This document shows, in pieces, positions 1 through 11,849 of a stretch of 64,000 nt of DNA (positions within the stretch are counted from its first letter, which is position 1; each line of letters starts with the position of its first letter). Source of the stretch: Selaginella tamariscina (Eukaryota > Streptophyta > Lycopodiopsida > Selaginellales > Selaginellaceae); NCBI GenBank assembly GCA_003024785.1, contig PUQB01000295.1:143161-207160 (forward strand). The letters run 5' to 3'. Position numbers and translations under genes: made by a program. The notes beneath the pieces are model-generated. The model did not search any database and had not been told where the DNA came from. It was given only the letters and a program-made list of their open reading frames with translations.

Positions 1-108
1 ATATTCTATAGGAATTTTTTAAAATTATAGTTTATCAGTGTGTGTGTGTGTGTGTGACATATATGTAGTATAAACTAATGACTTGGAGCATTTACTATTG
101 CAATTTAG

Positions 109-414
109 GTAGCCTGCAAGAACTTGGGAACACGAGACCAAGGTGGAGTTGTGATTGGAGTGGACACAAAGGTAAAATCAGTCATACAGACATACTACAT
201 ATATATAATATAATATATACGCACGACTTCAGAGCAGAAGATTAAAGTTCCTGGTGACCATACTGACTTCCGTGTGAAAGCGGTTGCAGCTGATGTTATG
301 AAAAACGATCCTCAAACTTTAGCTGCACTCTCACCAGCGGTCAGTTCGCGAGTGTGTGTTAATTACTGTTCGCTTGTGTATCTATGTAGTCCTGTGTGTT
401 TGTGTATCTCTATC

Positions 415-453
<39 letters not shown>

Positions 454-1074
454 CATGTTTCTTGTTGTGTAATTTGTGTGTGTGTGTGCGTATAAAAGAT
501 TAGATTTAACAATGTTAGCGGATATACGCATCTATATACACACACATATATTATATATAGTCACCGGCATTATTTTGCCTTTCAGAAAGGATATAATGTG
601 ATATTGTCAGATATGTGCCCTTCAATGTCTGGAATACCATCCAAAGACGGAGCTCTGTCTGCTGAACTTGGTTCACGAGCTTTGGAGCTCGCCTTAGGTT
701 GTTTTCTTATATTATTAACAAAATTCGTCATAAATATAAATTATCTTTCTTAAACATATTATTTTATTTATAAATGTTATTATTATAGGTTTTTATCCTG
801 ATGACGACCGAGACAAGTCCACCAAGTTGAAGGGCTTCTCATACCTTCAGGAAGCCTCGTTATTAAGTTGCTTGAAAGTGAAGAAAGCCGAGGTACATAT
901 TAGACTATTTTATGTTTATAAATATATTGATATATTAATTTTTATTATTTAATTATACAGAGTTTCCAAACTACTGCAATAAGTACTTCAGGTCTGTGTC
1001 ATGGTTAAGAACCAAAGCATACCTCTAGAGAAATTTATTTAATTGCTAAAGACAGGAATAGATGTAAAACATAG
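109..1074 (+). CDS. FtsJ/RrmJ-type rRNA 2'-O-methyltransferase, 3' exons, 5' truncated by window edge
   Basis: Five exons are seen: 109-171, 238-339, 586-697, 789-892 (or from 817) and 961-1074, with GT-AG borders. The family methylates a ribose in the large-subunit rRNA peptidyl-transferase region; plant members act in mitochondria or plastids. Exon 1 gives VACKNLG and GGVVIGVD (SAM-binding fold). Exon 3 gives LSDMCPSMSG with the catalytic Asp. Exon 4 gives SGSLVIKLLES with the catalytic Lys. Exon 5 gives SVSWLRTKA and then SREIYLI with the terminal Glu of the K-D-K-E tetrad; the first Lys lies upstream of the window. Two frame problems exist. In exon 4 the conserved frame is reached only with an acceptor at 817 or a 1-base indel. 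In exon 5 an in-frame TAG at 1026 precedes SREIYLI, which continues one frame over to a TAG at 1072. Family certain, integrity uncertain. Confidence 0.82.
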
Positions 1075-1319
1075 TAAGCTAATTAATATTAATTATGTTT
1101 ATTTGGTTTATATGTTTAGTAATCCCTGTCCTCATGATGATTGTTGTAAAAAATGTTTAGAAAACATTTAGAAAATACAAAAACATTATTAATTATGTAT
1201 ATAAAAAAAATGTTTACATTTATAACAAAATCTTAATCAAACTTAGTAGCTAACTCTCTTTTGCCACTGCTGTTTTTCTAAAGTGACGTGCATAGGCATC
1301 CTTTAACCCATTACAAAGT

Positions 1320-1320
1320 C

Positions 1321-1365
<45 letters not shown>

Positions 1366-1440
1366 AGAGAGAGAGAGAGAACACACACACACATATATAG
1401 ACAGATAGTTATATATTGATATATAGATATAGAGAGAGAA
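1320..1440. repeat. compound microsatellite (TA)n(GA)n(CA)n
   Basis: Alternating TA, GA and CA dinucleotide runs lie between the FtsJ gene and the transporter relic. The stretch 1440-1640 is AT-rich with nothing recognised. Confidence 0.9.
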
Positions 1441-1643
1441 ATACATAAATAAATACATACCAACTATAAAATATAAATGGAGAGAGAGATGCATAAATAA
1501 ATAATACCAGCTATAAAACTGGAGCAATATATACTATATTATTGCTGGTAATAGATAATATATAATTATTAGTAAGTATAAGCATAATTGACTAATGAAG
1601 TAGTTAATTAGCTGTTAATTCTTAATTAATACTTGTTCATACT

Positions 1644-2106
1644 GGGGGAATGGCCCTTAGCAGTTTTCTTGTGGGATTCTCATTCTATCTTCGAGTAAGT
1701 ACACGTATATTTTCATTGTCACTAAATCTACAATAATATACAAATTATAAACTATAATTTGTATATAAAAAACATATGGATTCAAAGCTTTATATTCGTA
1801 CTTAGCAAATATTATATGTATATCCCTTACATAATCTGAGTTCCATTCTACATTAACACACATTTGTTTGTAAAATTAAACTATTATTTTATATTTTGTG
1901 TATTGCAGAATGTACAAGATACTTCATCTGGCATGGATACATTCATCAATATTCTTGCACTATGCAGTCTTCTGGTGAGGTGTCACACACACACGTCTGT
2001 ATACGTGATATACATATATCGTAACTTCTTACGTCATATACATATATCTCTCTCCCTCTCCCCCCTCTCTCTCTCACTCCCGCACACACCAAGTACATAT
2101 ATCATA

Positions 2107-2145
<39 letters not shown>

Positions 2146-2773
2146 GCACACACGCACGCACGCACGCACGACATTTACATGCACGAACGCACGCGCTTGT
2201 GCGTATATCATACGTATATCATAACCATTTTTTATCTTTCTAGTTTTATGTTGCGTCATTTGCATTCGGAATTGGTGCAATTCCATGGATTATTATGTCA
2301 GAGGTATGATATAAAGTCAAATATATATAACCAAAATAAAATATTAACTAATTTTAAATATAACCAAATTAAACTAGACTTTGGTCTGCAAGCTTTAACT
2401 TCCTTCTAAACTGGAGCTCTCAAGGTAAGATAGTAATTGTCTATATAAACACATATATCCGTAAAATATACATATACATATAAAAGTATCACACACACAC
2501 ACACATATGGATGTTGCTGCGTGCAAACATATGCCATAAGTAATCTCTCTCTCGCTATGTGTGTGTGTGTGTGTGGTGTATATGTGCGTGTCACACACAC
2601 ACACACACACACATGTAGCTGCATGGAAACATATGCAGACATAATTACATAATATGTGTGTTACACATACACATAGATGTAGCTGCATGCAAACATATGC
2701 ACACAAGTCTCTCTCTCTCTCTATGTGTGTGTCACACACACACAGATGCAAACATATGCACACATAATTACAT

Positions 2774-2837
<64 letters not shown>

Positions 2838-3016
2838 ATATATATATATATATATATATTATGTGTGTGTGTGTGTGTGTGTATAACGTGTATTTCTTGC
2901 AGGGTGTTTCTGGTTATTTTGGTGCAGTTTGCCTTGGAACAGTGGGATTTGTTGCAATGTTTGTGCCAGAGACGAGGGGTAAAACTCTAGAGCAGATTGA
3001 AGCGTCTTTCAAGTAG
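1644..3016 (+). pseudogene. ERD6-like (sugar porter, MFS) transporter, C-terminal relic
   Basis: Pieces of the last third of a plant ERD6-like monosaccharide/H+ symporter: 1644-1694 (ALSSFLVGFSFYLR), 1909-1974, 2244-2303 (FAFGIGAIPWIIMSE), 2393-2424 (FNFLLNWSSQ) and 2903-3016 (MFVPETRGKTLEQIEASFK, then TAG). The PETRGKTLEQI signature and the G-x-G-x-x-P-W-x-x-x-SE motif are diagnostic. The exon normally between SE and FNFLLNW, which carries the FPxxxKGxAGS loop and the start of the next helix, is absent from the 89 bases between 2303 and 2393, and the junction is out of phase. The 2424/2903 junction is also off by one base. No N-terminal exons were found between the FtsJ gene and 1640, and the first piece lacks a clear acceptor. 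I read it as a dead fragment. Its introns carry long TC/AC/AT microsatellites. Confidence 0.75.
2440..2882. repeat. compound microsatellite/minisatellite intron
   Basis: A motif resembling tgcatgcaaacatatgcac recurs near 2517, 2620, 2685 and 2745. It alternates with (AC)n and (TC)n runs and ends in about 60 bases of (TC)n followed by (TA)n and (GT)n at 2778-2882. It fills the last intron of the sugar-transporter relic. No coding potential is visible here; open frames in this stretch are repeat translations. Confidence 0.8.
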
Positions 3017-3287
3017 AATTTGTTATGTGTATATGTTTAATACATTCTTTTTTTTTCTAAATTATTTTCTAATTATCATTTAAAATGTTAAAGAGAATAA
3101 AATGAAAAATCAGACTTCTAAAATATTTTCTTTGGTTATTGTTAGTTTTTACTGTGTTTTGAAAAACGAATTAATTTCCTTATTAATAATATTATCATAG
3201 TAACTAGAAAGGTTAGATACATTTTCAAAATCATGCTATCATTCTTTTACCGTCAAGAATCCTATGCCTGAATAAATAACGCATCGT

Positions 3288-3359
3288 GTCGTTGTAGTAT
3301 AGTGGTGAGTATTTCCGCCTGTCACGCGGACGACCCGGGTTCGATCCCCGGCAACGGCG
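3288..3359 (+). tRNA. tRNA-Asp (GTC)
   Basis: This is a 72-base cloverleaf. The acceptor stem GTCGTTG pairs with CAACGGC (one G-T wobble) and G is the discriminator base. The D-arm has TAGTATAGTGGT (A box). The anticodon GTC lies at 3321-3323 between TCCGC and GCGGA. The T-arm is CCCGGGTTCGATCCCCGG, with a perfect B box. There is no intron and no encoded CCA, as expected for a nuclear gene. A T-run follows at 3361-3366 and can end RNA polymerase III transcription. It stands alone between the transporter relic and the CNX1 gene. Confidence 0.97.
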
Positions 3360-3534
3360 ATTTTTTATTTATAAATACTCTGTTTTAAAATGTGCAAACA
3401 TTGCGCACACGACTGTGTATTATATATATCTATGTAACTGTGGTATTAATATTATTACGCAGTTATAAACTACAGTTGGTCCGTACGTGACTGTATACTA
3501 ACTGTGTGATGTGATATCTATAATTCTATGTAAT

Positions 3535-3570
<36 letters not shown>

Positions 3571-4220
3571 TGTATACATATGCTATTCATTAAAACGCAC
3601 GCACAGACACACAGTTCTCCAGTGCTTTTATATATAGATGTGTGTATTTTATATATGTTATAATTATACTGTTTGCGTATGTATATGTGTGCATTGTATA
3701 GATTGATACGTAAAAATGTTGAACAGTGCGAACATACACAGTCTGATGTGCAATATTATATGCGCATGTGTTAGACAGAGGCGGAAAATGATGATTAATT
3801 TTATTCACTTGGCATCATGGCCTCCTTTTATAGTGTGAGCATATAGATATTGTAGGATTGTGATATGGCATGATTTGAAATATATTGGTTAATCGAGGTC
3901 AAATTGTAGGTGTCATGTTTATTAGAGATATGGCTTAATCATGGACAGATAACCCAACTCTGTGTTTGTATATATATACATACACAGATGGTATCATTTC
4001 TTTGGTTATGACTATAAAATTCAAAGTCATAGTATGTCACCCGGCATGATTATCTTATTTGAGACCACGTAAAGATGGGCACAGTTCTGTTTTATATAGA
4101 GATATGTACACATACACAGACCGTATATATACGCAACTATAATTTTGTCCTTTTATTATTAACCATGGTTATCTTATTTCTTTTATTTCCGTTTACTTAT
4201 AACTGCATTTTTGTATGCAG

Positions 4221-5601
4221 GATGGATACGCGGTAATATGGAGTGATGGCCCAGGTGAATATCCTGTTGTAGCAGAGGCAAGAGCTGGCCATGATGCAGA
4301 AAATGTTATTCTAGAACCCGGACATGTTGCATATATCACCACTGGAGGTATGCCTCTGTGCTCAAATGTTTGTGTATGTGCACACACACATCTTTGTATA
4401 TACATGTTATATATATCATGCATTATATTGGATTTTTTATTAGGCAAGGAGCAAATGCAGCTGTTCAAGTCGAGGACACCGTTGTTTTATCTGATTCACC
4501 AAAACGAGTCAGCATTCTGGCAACTGTTTCTCATGGCCATGACATACGCCCTGAGGTCTCTCTCTCCCTCTCTCTTTCAGTGTGTTGACACTATCGTAGT
4601 ATATGTCTCAAACTAAAGATTTATGCGATTAACAAACATGTGTGTGTGTGTGTGTGTATTGGGTGTGGTGTTACCACATGGATCTATATAGGATATTATA
4701 TTTATTTACAGGGCTCAGATATAGCACAAGGAGCAACGATTTTATATGCTGGTGAGAAGATAGGTCCTGCAGAGATTGGTCTCTTGGCAAGCATCGGTAT
4801 TGCCAAAGTCAAGGTTATTCATATATTTATATAGAGCCAACAACTTATAACATACGATAAAATACAGGTGATATCAAGGCCTAAGGTCGCCGTATTGTTG
4901 ACTGGAGATGAGCTTGTAGATTATTCTGAGAGCAAATTAGGACGAGGGCAGGTAATTTGCATGTATCTGTATGTGTGCGTGCATGCCAAGAGTTATAGCT
5001 AATATGTATACGTAATAACATAGCTTATCCATATATAATGTTAATATAACATGTAGCTACATTTCAAGACAATATGCATTCAGGTGAGTATGCTATGTAA
5101 ATCTCATGCAGGTATGCATGTACCCGTGTGTGTGTGTGTGTTACTATCGGTTACAAAGATCAGTTGCGTATCTGCACACGCACACACAGTATGTCTACAA
5201 GTAGTGATGCGTAGACGCGCTGCTCATGTATAATATATGATTATATTTGTTATATAATGTCTATGAGTTTCTTATCATATATGCAATACCGGTATCTGTA
5301 ACAGTGTGTGTGTGTGTGTAAAGAGAGAGAGAGAGAGGCTTATACGCAGGTTTTCAGATTCGCGATTCAAATAGGCAGCAATGCTAATTGCTGCAATTCG
5401 ACAGCAACTGTGGGATCTCATAGACCTGGGAATAGCTCGTGATACGAAAGAAGATTTAGAGAGAAAGCTGACGGAGGCTGTTGATAAAGATGTTGACGTT
5501 CTCATCACAACAGGAGGTGTTTCTATGGGAGACACAGACTTCGTTAAACCTTTACTCGCTGAAAAGGGCACTGTTTACTTCACTAAGGTCAGTATATATT
5601 G

Positions 5602-5643
<42 letters not shown>

Positions 5644-7618
5644 AGGGAGAGAGAGATGTGTAAATACTATGTGTGTGTGTGTGTGTGTTCCATATAAAGC
5701 CGTGAACGCACGCACAGAGACAATGTAGGGAGCATCGTATATACTTTTTCTCGTAATTTATTCCAGGTGAATATGAGACCAGGAAAGCCATTAACATTTG
5801 CAGCAATTGAAGTGCCATCGAAAGCGAAGAAAATACTTGTTTTTGGTCTTCCTAGAAATCCAGTGAGCGGTATGGTGACTTTCAACTTAATTGCCGCTCC
5901 TGTCTTGAGATATATATCTGGATACCATGACGTCATGCCCTGCAAGTAAGCGTGCGTGTGTGCGCACGATGATTTATATATATTTGCTTTCAGAGTACAG
6001 GCAAAAACACGTCATTCAATAAAGTTGGACCAGGAAGGCCTGAGTATCATCGAGCCATCATCCAATGGGAAACTAATGACAACCATTCTGGGTAAAATGA
6101 ATTAAGTTATATATATACGATGGATACGTACATTATATTAAAATTAAACCAATCAATCATCTGTATTATGTGCGTGCATACACATAGATATATGTATATA
6201 TAGCACGCACATGCACACAGTATATATGTATGTATATAACATATAAACTGATGTTTTGTCAGTTAAACAGATGAGTAGTCGTTTGTTAAGTATGAAATCT
6301 GCAAATGCACTTCTTGAGCTTCCTCAAGGACCCGGAATAATACCTGCTGGCTCTCAAGTAACTGCATTTTTAATCGGAGGTAAGTGTGTTTGTGTGTGTT
6401 ATTACCATATACTACGTAATAATACGATTGATCTCATGTATGTATTATAAGATCTCTCGAACAAGTTTATACCACCACCTGTGAAGCCTAAAGCACTTAA
6501 TCCCTCTCAAGTCGAAAGTACGGACAGTGCACGGATTAAGGCTGCCGTACGAGTGGCTATTCTCACTGTAAGTGACACGGTGGCTTCAGGAAATGGCCCG
6601 GATCGAAGGTGGGCCTGTTATAGTGTGTGTGTGTGTCACATATGCACGTATAGATTACTTAGTATATACTATAGTAGTATGTGTATAGATAGTCTCAGCT
6701 ATACACAATGGTTATAGTTATATGTTTCTATCTTAGACGTGTACTACTAGTAATAGAGGCACGCACACACAATGGTTATATATTTTTCTATCTTAGACGT
6801 GTATTACTAGTAATAGAGGCACGCACGCACACTCGCTCTCTCTCTCTCTATGTGTGTGTGAGACATTATGCTCTTACAGTGGACCAAGAGCAGTGCAAGT
6901 GATAAATTCACTTTCTGAAAACCTTGGAGGAGCCAAAGTAGTAGCAACGGCAGTTGTACCTGATAATATTACAAGAATACAACAAGTTATAGAAGATTGG
7001 AGCGATGTTGAAAAAGTCGATCTTATAATTACTACAGGCTAGTTTATATAATATATATGTACACGTATAAGGTATATGTATTTTGCGTATGTGTGTGTGT
7101 GCGCGTGCGCACGTTTATATGTGATGTTTTACAGGAGGGACAGGTTTCACACCAAAAGATGCAAAACCGATGTTACAAAGGAAGCACCTGGCTTAATGAC
7201 ACTTATACTATTAGAAAGTCTTAAGGTAATTAGGAGTATGTTTAAGCTGTTTAGTGACTCTTTATGGTTTGTAGATCACTCCAACAGCAGTGCTCTCCAG
7301 AGGATTAGCCGGCATAAGGGGCTCGACATTGGTAAATCTCTCCTCTCTCGTGTTTAGGAAGACCGCAGGCATAGACTCACGTGCTAGTTGTCTCGTATAT
7401 AGATATATACACATACATCCAGACACTGTATACACGCATACACGTATGTATGTATGTATGCATAGGTGTGTATGCATGTATGGATGTACTAATCCTGTCT
7501 ATTGCAGATTATAAATATGCCAGGAAATCCAAACGCTGTAGCAGAGTGTATGCAACCTCACGCATTGAGACAAGTCCGAGGTATTTTTATTATAATGTTA
7601 TAAGTATAGATATAATAC

Positions 7619-7696
<78 letters not shown>

Positions 7697-7942
7697 AAGT
7701 ATTTATAAATTCTACAGTTCATGACCATGCATTTACACAATGTAAATAATAGAATTTGTATAATTTCATACACATTATTTATATACTATGCATCTTGTAA
7801 TTGGTATGTGTCATGTATTTTGCTAGTAATTTTTTTATAATATATACATTTTTCAGGTGATAAAATAGAAAAGCATCCACGACAAATTCCTCACGCTGCT
7901 ACTGGCGCCACGTGGCCAAAAGTTACATGGCTTCTAAAGTAG
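4221..7942 (+). CDS. CNX1: molybdopterin biosynthesis protein CNX1-like (MoeA-MogA fusion), N-terminal exon(s) not found
   Basis: This cytosolic enzyme adenylates molybdopterin (G domain) and inserts molybdate (E domain), giving Mo cofactor for nitrate reductase and other Mo enzymes. Exons: 4221-4357, 4444-4555, 4712-4813, 4868-4951, 5358-5587, 5767-5945, 5994-6091, 6263 or 6271-6379, 6452-6608, 6880-7037, 7135-7225, 7275-7331, 7508-7580 and 7857-7942. E-domain motifs are [40 protein letters not shown] and [10 protein letters not shown]-domain motifs are [36 protein letters not shown] and [13 protein letters not shown] before G is the plant order. About 557 codons are seen against roughly 670 in Arabidopsis; the first E-domain exon(s) are not visible back to the tRNA. 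Single-base losses break the frame near 5376, 6031 and 7163. The exon ending at 7037 uses a GC donor. Confidence 0.93.
6703..6831. repeat. 64-bp tandem duplication in a CNX1 intron
   Basis: Two adjacent near-identical units, each running from acacaatggttata through tttctatcttagacgtgta to agtaatagaggcacgcac, lie at about 6703-6766 and 6768-6831, within the intron between the E-linker exon and the first G-domain exon. They differ by a few substitutions and AT-repeat length. Confidence 0.8.
7618..7695. repeat. (TA)n(GA)n microsatellite in last CNX1 intron
   Basis: About 30 bases of TA followed by about 40 bases of GA, inside the intron between 7580 and 7857. Confidence 0.95.
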
Positions 7943-7999
7943 GTGAAATGGGGTGTTCTTGTGCTCATTAGGAGGTAAGACTGGTTGATTATTAAGAGA

Positions 8000-8670
8000 A
8001 ACAAGCCATTTTTGTCTAACCTGTTTGTTTTGTGTGTGTGTGTGTGTGTGTGCGTGCGTGTGTGTTGGTACACGCACATATACATTAATATGGTGTTAAA
8101 TGTGTTTTGAAGGGGATAAAGTATAACTTGCGAATATATTATAATTAAATGATTTAAATTTGATTTCAACCTTAAATTGAAATGATAACAATTAAAATCT
8201 CGTGTATAGTATATATTAAGAATGGCATGACTTTTATTTTAGTTTTAAATGTTTTTGATATAATGATAACAAAATGAATGTATAAGACAAGGGGGTTTAA
8301 TTAAGAATATATTTGAATTGAATGGTTTGAATTTTATTTCATTTTTATACTTATGGTAATATCAAAAATTATCTTATGTTTAAGTTTTAAAATGGACAAT
8401 GAAATATATATTAGAAATATATCTTAATTAAATGGTTTATACTTTATTTAATTTTAAATTTTATTAAATATTTTAGTAATATTTGTATAAAGTGGCTTAG
8501 AATGCAATATATACGAAGGATGGAAAGACTTAAGTATTAATTATAAATTTTATTTAAGAAATAATGATCTTAAAAAAGTTAATTTATTTTAATCTTACAT
8601 TGTGTGTGCATGTGAGTTATTTAAATTATGATTTAACTTTTTAATATGTATTATATGTGCTTGATATAGG
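8000..8670. other. AT-rich intergenic stretch downstream of CNX1
   Basis: It holds a (GT)n run at 8035-8062 and otherwise AT-rich DNA with no open frame, RNA gene or repeat that I could recognise. The CNX1 polyadenylation region should fall near its start. Confidence 0.5.
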
Positions 8671-8687
8671 ATTAAATGGAGTCTGGA

Positions 8688-8727
8688 ACTTTTATGCTCA
8701 CAACTCCAAGAGCTAATATAGGCATGA
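8688..8727 (-). mobile_element. fragment of an LTR related to the solo LTR at 27.3 kb
   Basis: On the minus strand this stretch reads catgcctatattagctcttg, then gagttgtgagcataaaag. The solo LTR at 27297-27860 contains nearly the same 38 bases near 27521-27558, with two or three differences. The match fades into AT-rich DNA on both sides, so this is a scrap of an old insertion. Confidence 0.6.
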
Positions 8728-9169
8728 ATGTATGTATAATATTTTTAAATAGAAATATAATATTTAAAAAGCTTTTTATTATTTTTTTATGAATAAATGT
8801 TAAACTTACCTTATGTGAGAGAGTGTTAATATAATATACATGTGTATATACAACCAATGCCTTTTCTTTCTTGTTAATAATACACTTTTAAATATAGTAC
8901 ATCTTTAATTATATTTGGATTATTTATATTGTATTAATTATTAAAGATGTATAATATCCAAAAATGTAGTGTTACCATGAAAGAAAAGTTGAAAAAAGAA
9001 TACTTAGTATATTACTTTATGATAAGAGCATTAAATTGTTTAATAGTATTTATAATTTTATATAGTAATTTTAAATTGGGAAATATTATATAATAGATTT
9101 ATTGTGTATACAATTGATTTATATACTCTATCAACAACCATTTTATATTGTATTAAATGGTTATCTTAT

Positions 9170-9965
9170 ATCACTTATCTATGGCTATTTTAAATTTTAT
9201 TTAATAACCATTTTAAATTTTATTTAAGTTATTTTAAATTTTTTTTATCAATTATCCTAAATTTTATTTAATAATTTAAATTATTTTTGATGATAATAAT
9301 TTTTCTAAACTCACAAGGTTAAGGTAGGTTAAGAATCCAATGTTATCTTTAAATAATTAAGTTAAAGGTTAGGTTAATAATAACAATTGAGTTAAAGAAT
9401 TTAAGGTTAATATTTAAATTAAAGATAATAAATTTATTAAGTTAAAAATAACAATTAAATTAAGGGTAAAATAATAATTAAATTAACAATTTAACTTATG
9501 GAAGGGTAAACTTATCAAATTAAAAATAATAATTGAGTTGAAATTCATATTAAGAATAAATTTATCAAGTTAAGAATAACAAAAAGGTTAAGAGTTATTA
9601 AATTGTTAAGCTTAAAAACTTATCAATTGTTAAGCTTAAGTATGTATAAATAAGATTTAAAAACTTATCAAGTTAAAGAATAATAAATAAGGGTTGTAAA
9701 CCCATGCATAAGATAAATTCATTATATTAAAAATAATAATTGGGTTAAAGGTCTAACTTCAAAAATTTATTAAATTAAAAATAATTAATGATTCAACTTA
9801 GGAATAAACTTGCCAAGTTAAGAATTATAATTAAGTTAAAAAAAATTAAAAACTCAAAATAAACTCATTATATTAAATGTAACAACTAAGTTATCATTAA
9901 TTATAAATTATCATTAAATAATTAAGTTCACCAACCATGGCATGTGTACTAGTATATTAATAAAA
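9170..9965. repeat. dispersed repeat family with a degenerate ~50-bp internal array, copy 1
   Basis: Blocks resembling aaccattttaaattttattt come first. They are followed by drifting tandem units built on aagttaagaataacaattg and ggttaaggattcaacttagg, and then by a tail resembling caccaaccatggcatgtgta. The same order of elements recurs at about 48880-49830, roughly 40 kb away. The 8730-9170 and 9965-10560 flanks are AT-rich with nothing recognisable. Confidence 0.6.
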
Positions 9966-10565
9966 TTAAACTAAAATAGATATTACATAAGAAATTAAAA
10001 CGTTCCTTGCGACTTCAAAAGTAATCACATGAAGTGCAGCCTTTTACATCATGCATTGCCCAAGGGATGAAACATGGCCAAGAAGGTTACCAATTAATAT
10101 TGTACATTGCATAGACAATTATGTACACTAATAATCAAAATGTGTTTTTGAATAGGAAACATTGCATGAAATGGTTTAATATCCTTTTTATTTTATATAA
10201 AACAAAATAAATGATTTAAAGTAAAATATGTAAAATAAAATGTATTCTTAATGTCCTTGAAATTTAAAGAGTTATAAGTTAGGATATCTTAATATAAACA
10301 TTCTAACATTAACAAGATGGAATATAATTTAACTGTTAACTACCACTTAAGAATATACTATTATATAATGGTGGTGATTAAAAGAATAATAAGCTCAACT
10401 GTTACTTAATGTGAAATGATCATAATGAATGATAATTATTTAAATAAAATGTTAATTTAAGAAATAACACAAAACTTTCTAAATATACGTTTGAAAACTT
10501 TTTATTATATTACACAAAACCTTCAAATATACATAACTAATTTCCAGAAATGACTAATATAACCT

Positions 10566-11846
10566 TCAAGCCAGCAACCAAAAATTCTTTTGCCATTTTG
10601 TGTTAATCAAGTATCCTCCCACCTTCTTACTCTTCCTCCTCACTGCCAATGTCAAACATTCTGCATTTTGTATGCAGTAATCTACTAATCCATCCCCCTT
10701 ATGTCTCAAAAGTCTATTCAAACAAACAAATATGCTTAGGAATATACTAAAATACACATACGTATATGTGTGTGCGTGCGTGTGTATATATATACCTCCA
10801 CAAGAATCCGAGTTTCTTTTGGCCCAATACAAGTACGGAAGCGTCTAGTTTCTTCGCTTGATCAACAATTGTAGGACCTTTCTCGCCTTCAAACACAAGA
10901 GTTTCAACTTCAATCTAGTAAAAAATAAAATAAAATAGAAATAAATTAAAAAAAAAAAAAAAAAATACATTAAGTAATTACCTCTGGTTTTCTATCTAAA
11001 CACAAGCTCTTTAATGAGTTTAACACTTGGTTGCCTTCTTTTAGCTTTGTCTTCTCAGAACCTTGTTCTATAAAAGGAACATGGAGTTAATCTCTCTCTC
11101 TCACACACACACACTTACACACGTCATAGACACGTCATTTATGCACACACACAACTTCTCTACACACACACACATTATAGACACGTCATTTGATATACAC
11201 ATACACAGCTTAGACACGTCATTTATGCACATTTCACACAAACACACACAACATCTCTCTCTCTCACAACACACGCACGCACGCACGTCTTACTTGAAGA
11301 GTGCAATACGTAGAGGAGTGTAACCATGTCCATTTTGTGGACAACGTGTGAGAGTGCCCATAATAAAGCTGAACGGGCTTCAGCCGAGTTATCAACAACC
11401 ACAATAATCCGTTTTACGCTTGTTTTAGACGCTTTTTCTTCTACCGCTAGCCATTCCTGACTGTATATATTTTCAAAATCAATATACACACATTTATCGC
11501 ACGCGCGTGTGTGTGTGTGTGTGTGTCTCTCTCTCTATATATATATATGCAACTATGATTACAAAACTAGTGATAATGTATAACATCTCGCTGTTTCACA
11601 TATCCAAATATATGAAAATGTTTTACAAAAAGAAATTAATATAAATAAATAGAACTATACCAATGTATTTGTGGACATTTTAATACATTGTTGATACATA
11701 AGATATTATATGATATAAACCTGCTTACACTCCCAACTACTGGTACTTGCTCGAGCGGCAGTTTGAACTATTGGATTGCTCTCACTCGTCGATCTTCTGT
11801 GTGAAATCTTATTAAAAGATCCACATATTCTTGTAATTGCTGCCAT
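10566..11846 (-). CDS. universal stress protein (USP/UspA-type, adenine-nucleotide alpha-hydrolase-like fold)
   Basis: A complete five-exon gene, read on the minus strand: 11846-11721, 11456-11294, 11067-10982, 10914-10796 and 10713-10566. All phases join and the product is 213 residues. Exon 2 holds KRIIVVVDNSAEARSALLWA, the first beta strand and helix of the USP fold, and then LSHVV and VTLLYVL. Exon 4 holds VETLVFEG, GPTIVDQAKK and SVLVLGQKK, the loop that binds ATP in nucleotide-binding members (G-Q-K rather than the G-2x-G-9x-G-S/T pattern). The first about 55 residues are basic, Ser/Arg-rich and lack a family match; they could be a targeting or regulatory extension. The exact stress role is unknown. 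Intron 2 contains a (TA)-AC minisatellite. Start chosen because it is the only Met ahead of the conserved core in frame. Confidence 0.88.
11125..11250. repeat. minisatellite inside USP intron
   Basis: Three to four copies of a unit containing tagacacgtcatttatgcac are separated by (AC)n. They lie in the intron between the second and third exons of the universal stress protein gene. Confidence 0.7.
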
Positions 11847-11849
11847 TTT

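Noticed and set aside
2395..2763. Open frames rich in Cys-Val, His-Thr or Ser-Leu
   Set aside because: They are translations of (GT)n, (CA)n and (TC)n microsatellites in introns, not genes.
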